14,332 nt of DNA from Chloroflexi bacterium RBG_16_48_8 (lineage in GTDB: Bacteria; Chloroflexota; Anaerolineae; Anaerolineales; E44-bin32), in NCBI GenBank assembly GCA_001795115.1, contig MGNI01000009.1, forward strand, positions 5,258 through 19,589, given 5' to 3'. Within the stretch, counting starts at the first letter, position 1, and each line of letters starts with the position of its first letter. Position numbers and translations under genes: made by a program. Below the pieces are notes generated by a model that was not told the DNA's origin, did no database searches, and saw only the letters and a program-made list of their open reading frames with translations. Shown here one piece after another: positions 13,806-14,332 of this stretch.

Positions 13806-13843
13806 AAAATACAAAAAATAGACCCACGTGATAGCGTAGGTCT
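13806..13843 (-). terminator. Rho-independent terminator on the minus strand
   Basis: On the minus strand AGACC-T-ACG (13843-13835) pairs with CGT-G-GGTCT (13828-13820) around a six-base loop, with one mismatch. ATTTTTTGTATTTT follows. It would end transcripts coming from the membrane protein gene (stop at 14105), or act as an attenuator 190 bases before the peroxiredoxin start. Confidence 0.65.
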
Positions 13844-14104
13844 CATGGGAAGCGAATATTCCCGGAATGGCTGCTTCATACGAGAGAGCACAGGAGACTT
13901 ATACCTTCGAAGACACGATCTGGAACGATTTTCTGTCTCCCCCAAGGTGATCCTTACATTGAAGGTAACCTGATGATCCATCCCTTAAATGACAATGTCG
14001 TCCTAAAGACTCTTCCTAATGTTCATCCTCCTCCGATTTCGCAAACAGGATCTTCTGCAAAAAGATCTCAGATCGAGGTCTCTTGAATGAATGCTGATTA
14101 CATA

Positions 14105-14332
14105 TCACATAGCAACGGCCAAAAGGATACACACCAGACAAGCGACCAAGAAACCACCGGCAGCGATGTAATAACGGAATTTGTTGCGAGCGTTGACGGA
14201 TTTCAAGTAGCCGTCGAAATCCTTCAAGAAGGCATCGATCCGTTTTTGGCTCTGGGAGTCAATATTTGCCTCCTCTTCGAAACGCTCCCGAGTGGCAAAG
14301 AATCGTATCGGATCTTTCCCAAAGGCAAAGAA
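14105..14332 (-). CDS. C-terminal part of a tail-anchored membrane protein (runs off the window)
   Basis: A minus-strand frame enters from the window edge and runs 75 codons to TGA 14105-14107. The soluble part (KDPIRFFATRERFEEEANID, then SQSQKRIDAFLKDFDGYLKS) is highly charged and likely helical. It is followed by KFRYY and one hydrophobic helix (about 20 residues, IAAGGFLVACLVCILLAVAM), which is the very end of the protein. This gives a single C-terminal anchor with the bulk of the protein in the cytoplasm. I do not recognise the family. No in-frame ATG appears in this part, so the start lies beyond 14332. Confidence 0.65.
   Translation of the reverse strand, partial: FFAFGKDPIRFFATRERFEEEANIDSQSQKRIDAFLKDFDGYLKSVNARNKFRYYIAAGGFLVACLVCILLAVAM

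Larger units (their letters stand above)
13619..14104. other. Intergenic region between the peroxiredoxin gene and the partial membrane protein gene
   Basis: These 486 bases hold the palindrome, the -10-like element and the terminator listed separately. Close to the upstream gene stop there are small hairpins built from repeated GATC words (GATCTT/AAGATC at about 14049-14068) followed on the minus strand by TTTTT, perhaps a first weak terminator. A 66-codon minus-strand frame (13781-13981) crosses the terminator and has no recognisable composition, so I do not call it a gene. Confidence 0.4.

Noticed and set aside
1..14332. UGA reassignment (for example to Trp) as the explanation of in-frame TGA codons
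   Set aside because: Intact MBL, Nudix and AAC(3) genes end in TGA at normal family lengths, and Trp is encoded by TGG throughout.
1..14332. tRNA, rRNA, CRISPR array or insertion sequence
   Set aside because: Scanning by eye found no cloverleaf with a TTC-loop, no rRNA-like segment, no regular spaced repeats and no transposase frame or terminal repeats. A covariance search could still find a small RNA I missed.

Overview
The window looks bacterial. Several genes carry strong Shine-Dalgarno sequences, there are rho-independent terminators, and genes are tightly packed on one strand. Base composition is balanced and the standard genetic code fits, since TAA, TAG and TGA all end intact genes. 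The gene mix (BaiN/HI0933-type flavoprotein, secreted alpha/beta hydrolase, a PL1 pectate lyase remnant, an AAC(3)-family protein, DUF4332 and HEAT proteins) fits a free-living environmental bacterium. An Anaerolineae-like Chloroflexota member is my best guess, but no marker gene is present to confirm it.

Layout. 1-2787: a small minus-strand membrane protein, a 40-codon galT stub, a broken TPR-like gene and an intact flavoprotein. 2788-4925: a long leader with hairpins, a secreted serine hydrolase, a strong inverted repeat, and the 3' remnant of a PL1 pectate lyase on the minus strand. 4977-7607 (minus strand): a MazG-like protein, a DUF6174-like lipoprotein or membrane protein, a damaged trmO and an MBL-fold hydrolase. 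7749-12542 (minus strand): a nearly continuous block in the order AAC(3)-like, methyltransferase, ogt, damaged isoprenylcysteine-methyltransferase-like gene, damaged DUF4332 gene, HEAT protein, Nudix. It ends in a terminator whose 5' arm lies inside the Nudix coding sequence. 12543-14332: an orphan plus-strand terminator, a peroxiredoxin-glutaredoxin fusion gene, its operator-like palindrome, a minus-strand terminator and the 3' end of a membrane-anchored protein.

The most exciting feature is the peroxiredoxin-glutaredoxin gene (12875-13618). Its 248-codon frame is intact except for one TGA at codon 45, exactly where the peroxidatic cysteine of the PxxxTxxC motif belongs. A stem-loop able to form follows the TGA. 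This is the expected signature of a selenocysteine-containing peroxiredoxin. The competing reading is a nonsense mutation, which must be taken seriously because neighbouring genes are damaged.

The second theme is damage. Six genes (galT, TPR, PL1 lyase, trmO, ICMT-like, DUF4332) are truncated or interrupted, yet can be reassembled across frames into convincing family matches. Most of the frameshifts are single-base contractions of short homopolymers, so either slippage in decaying genes or long-read consensus error could explain them. The in-frame stops in these genes are substitutions and are not explained by indel error.
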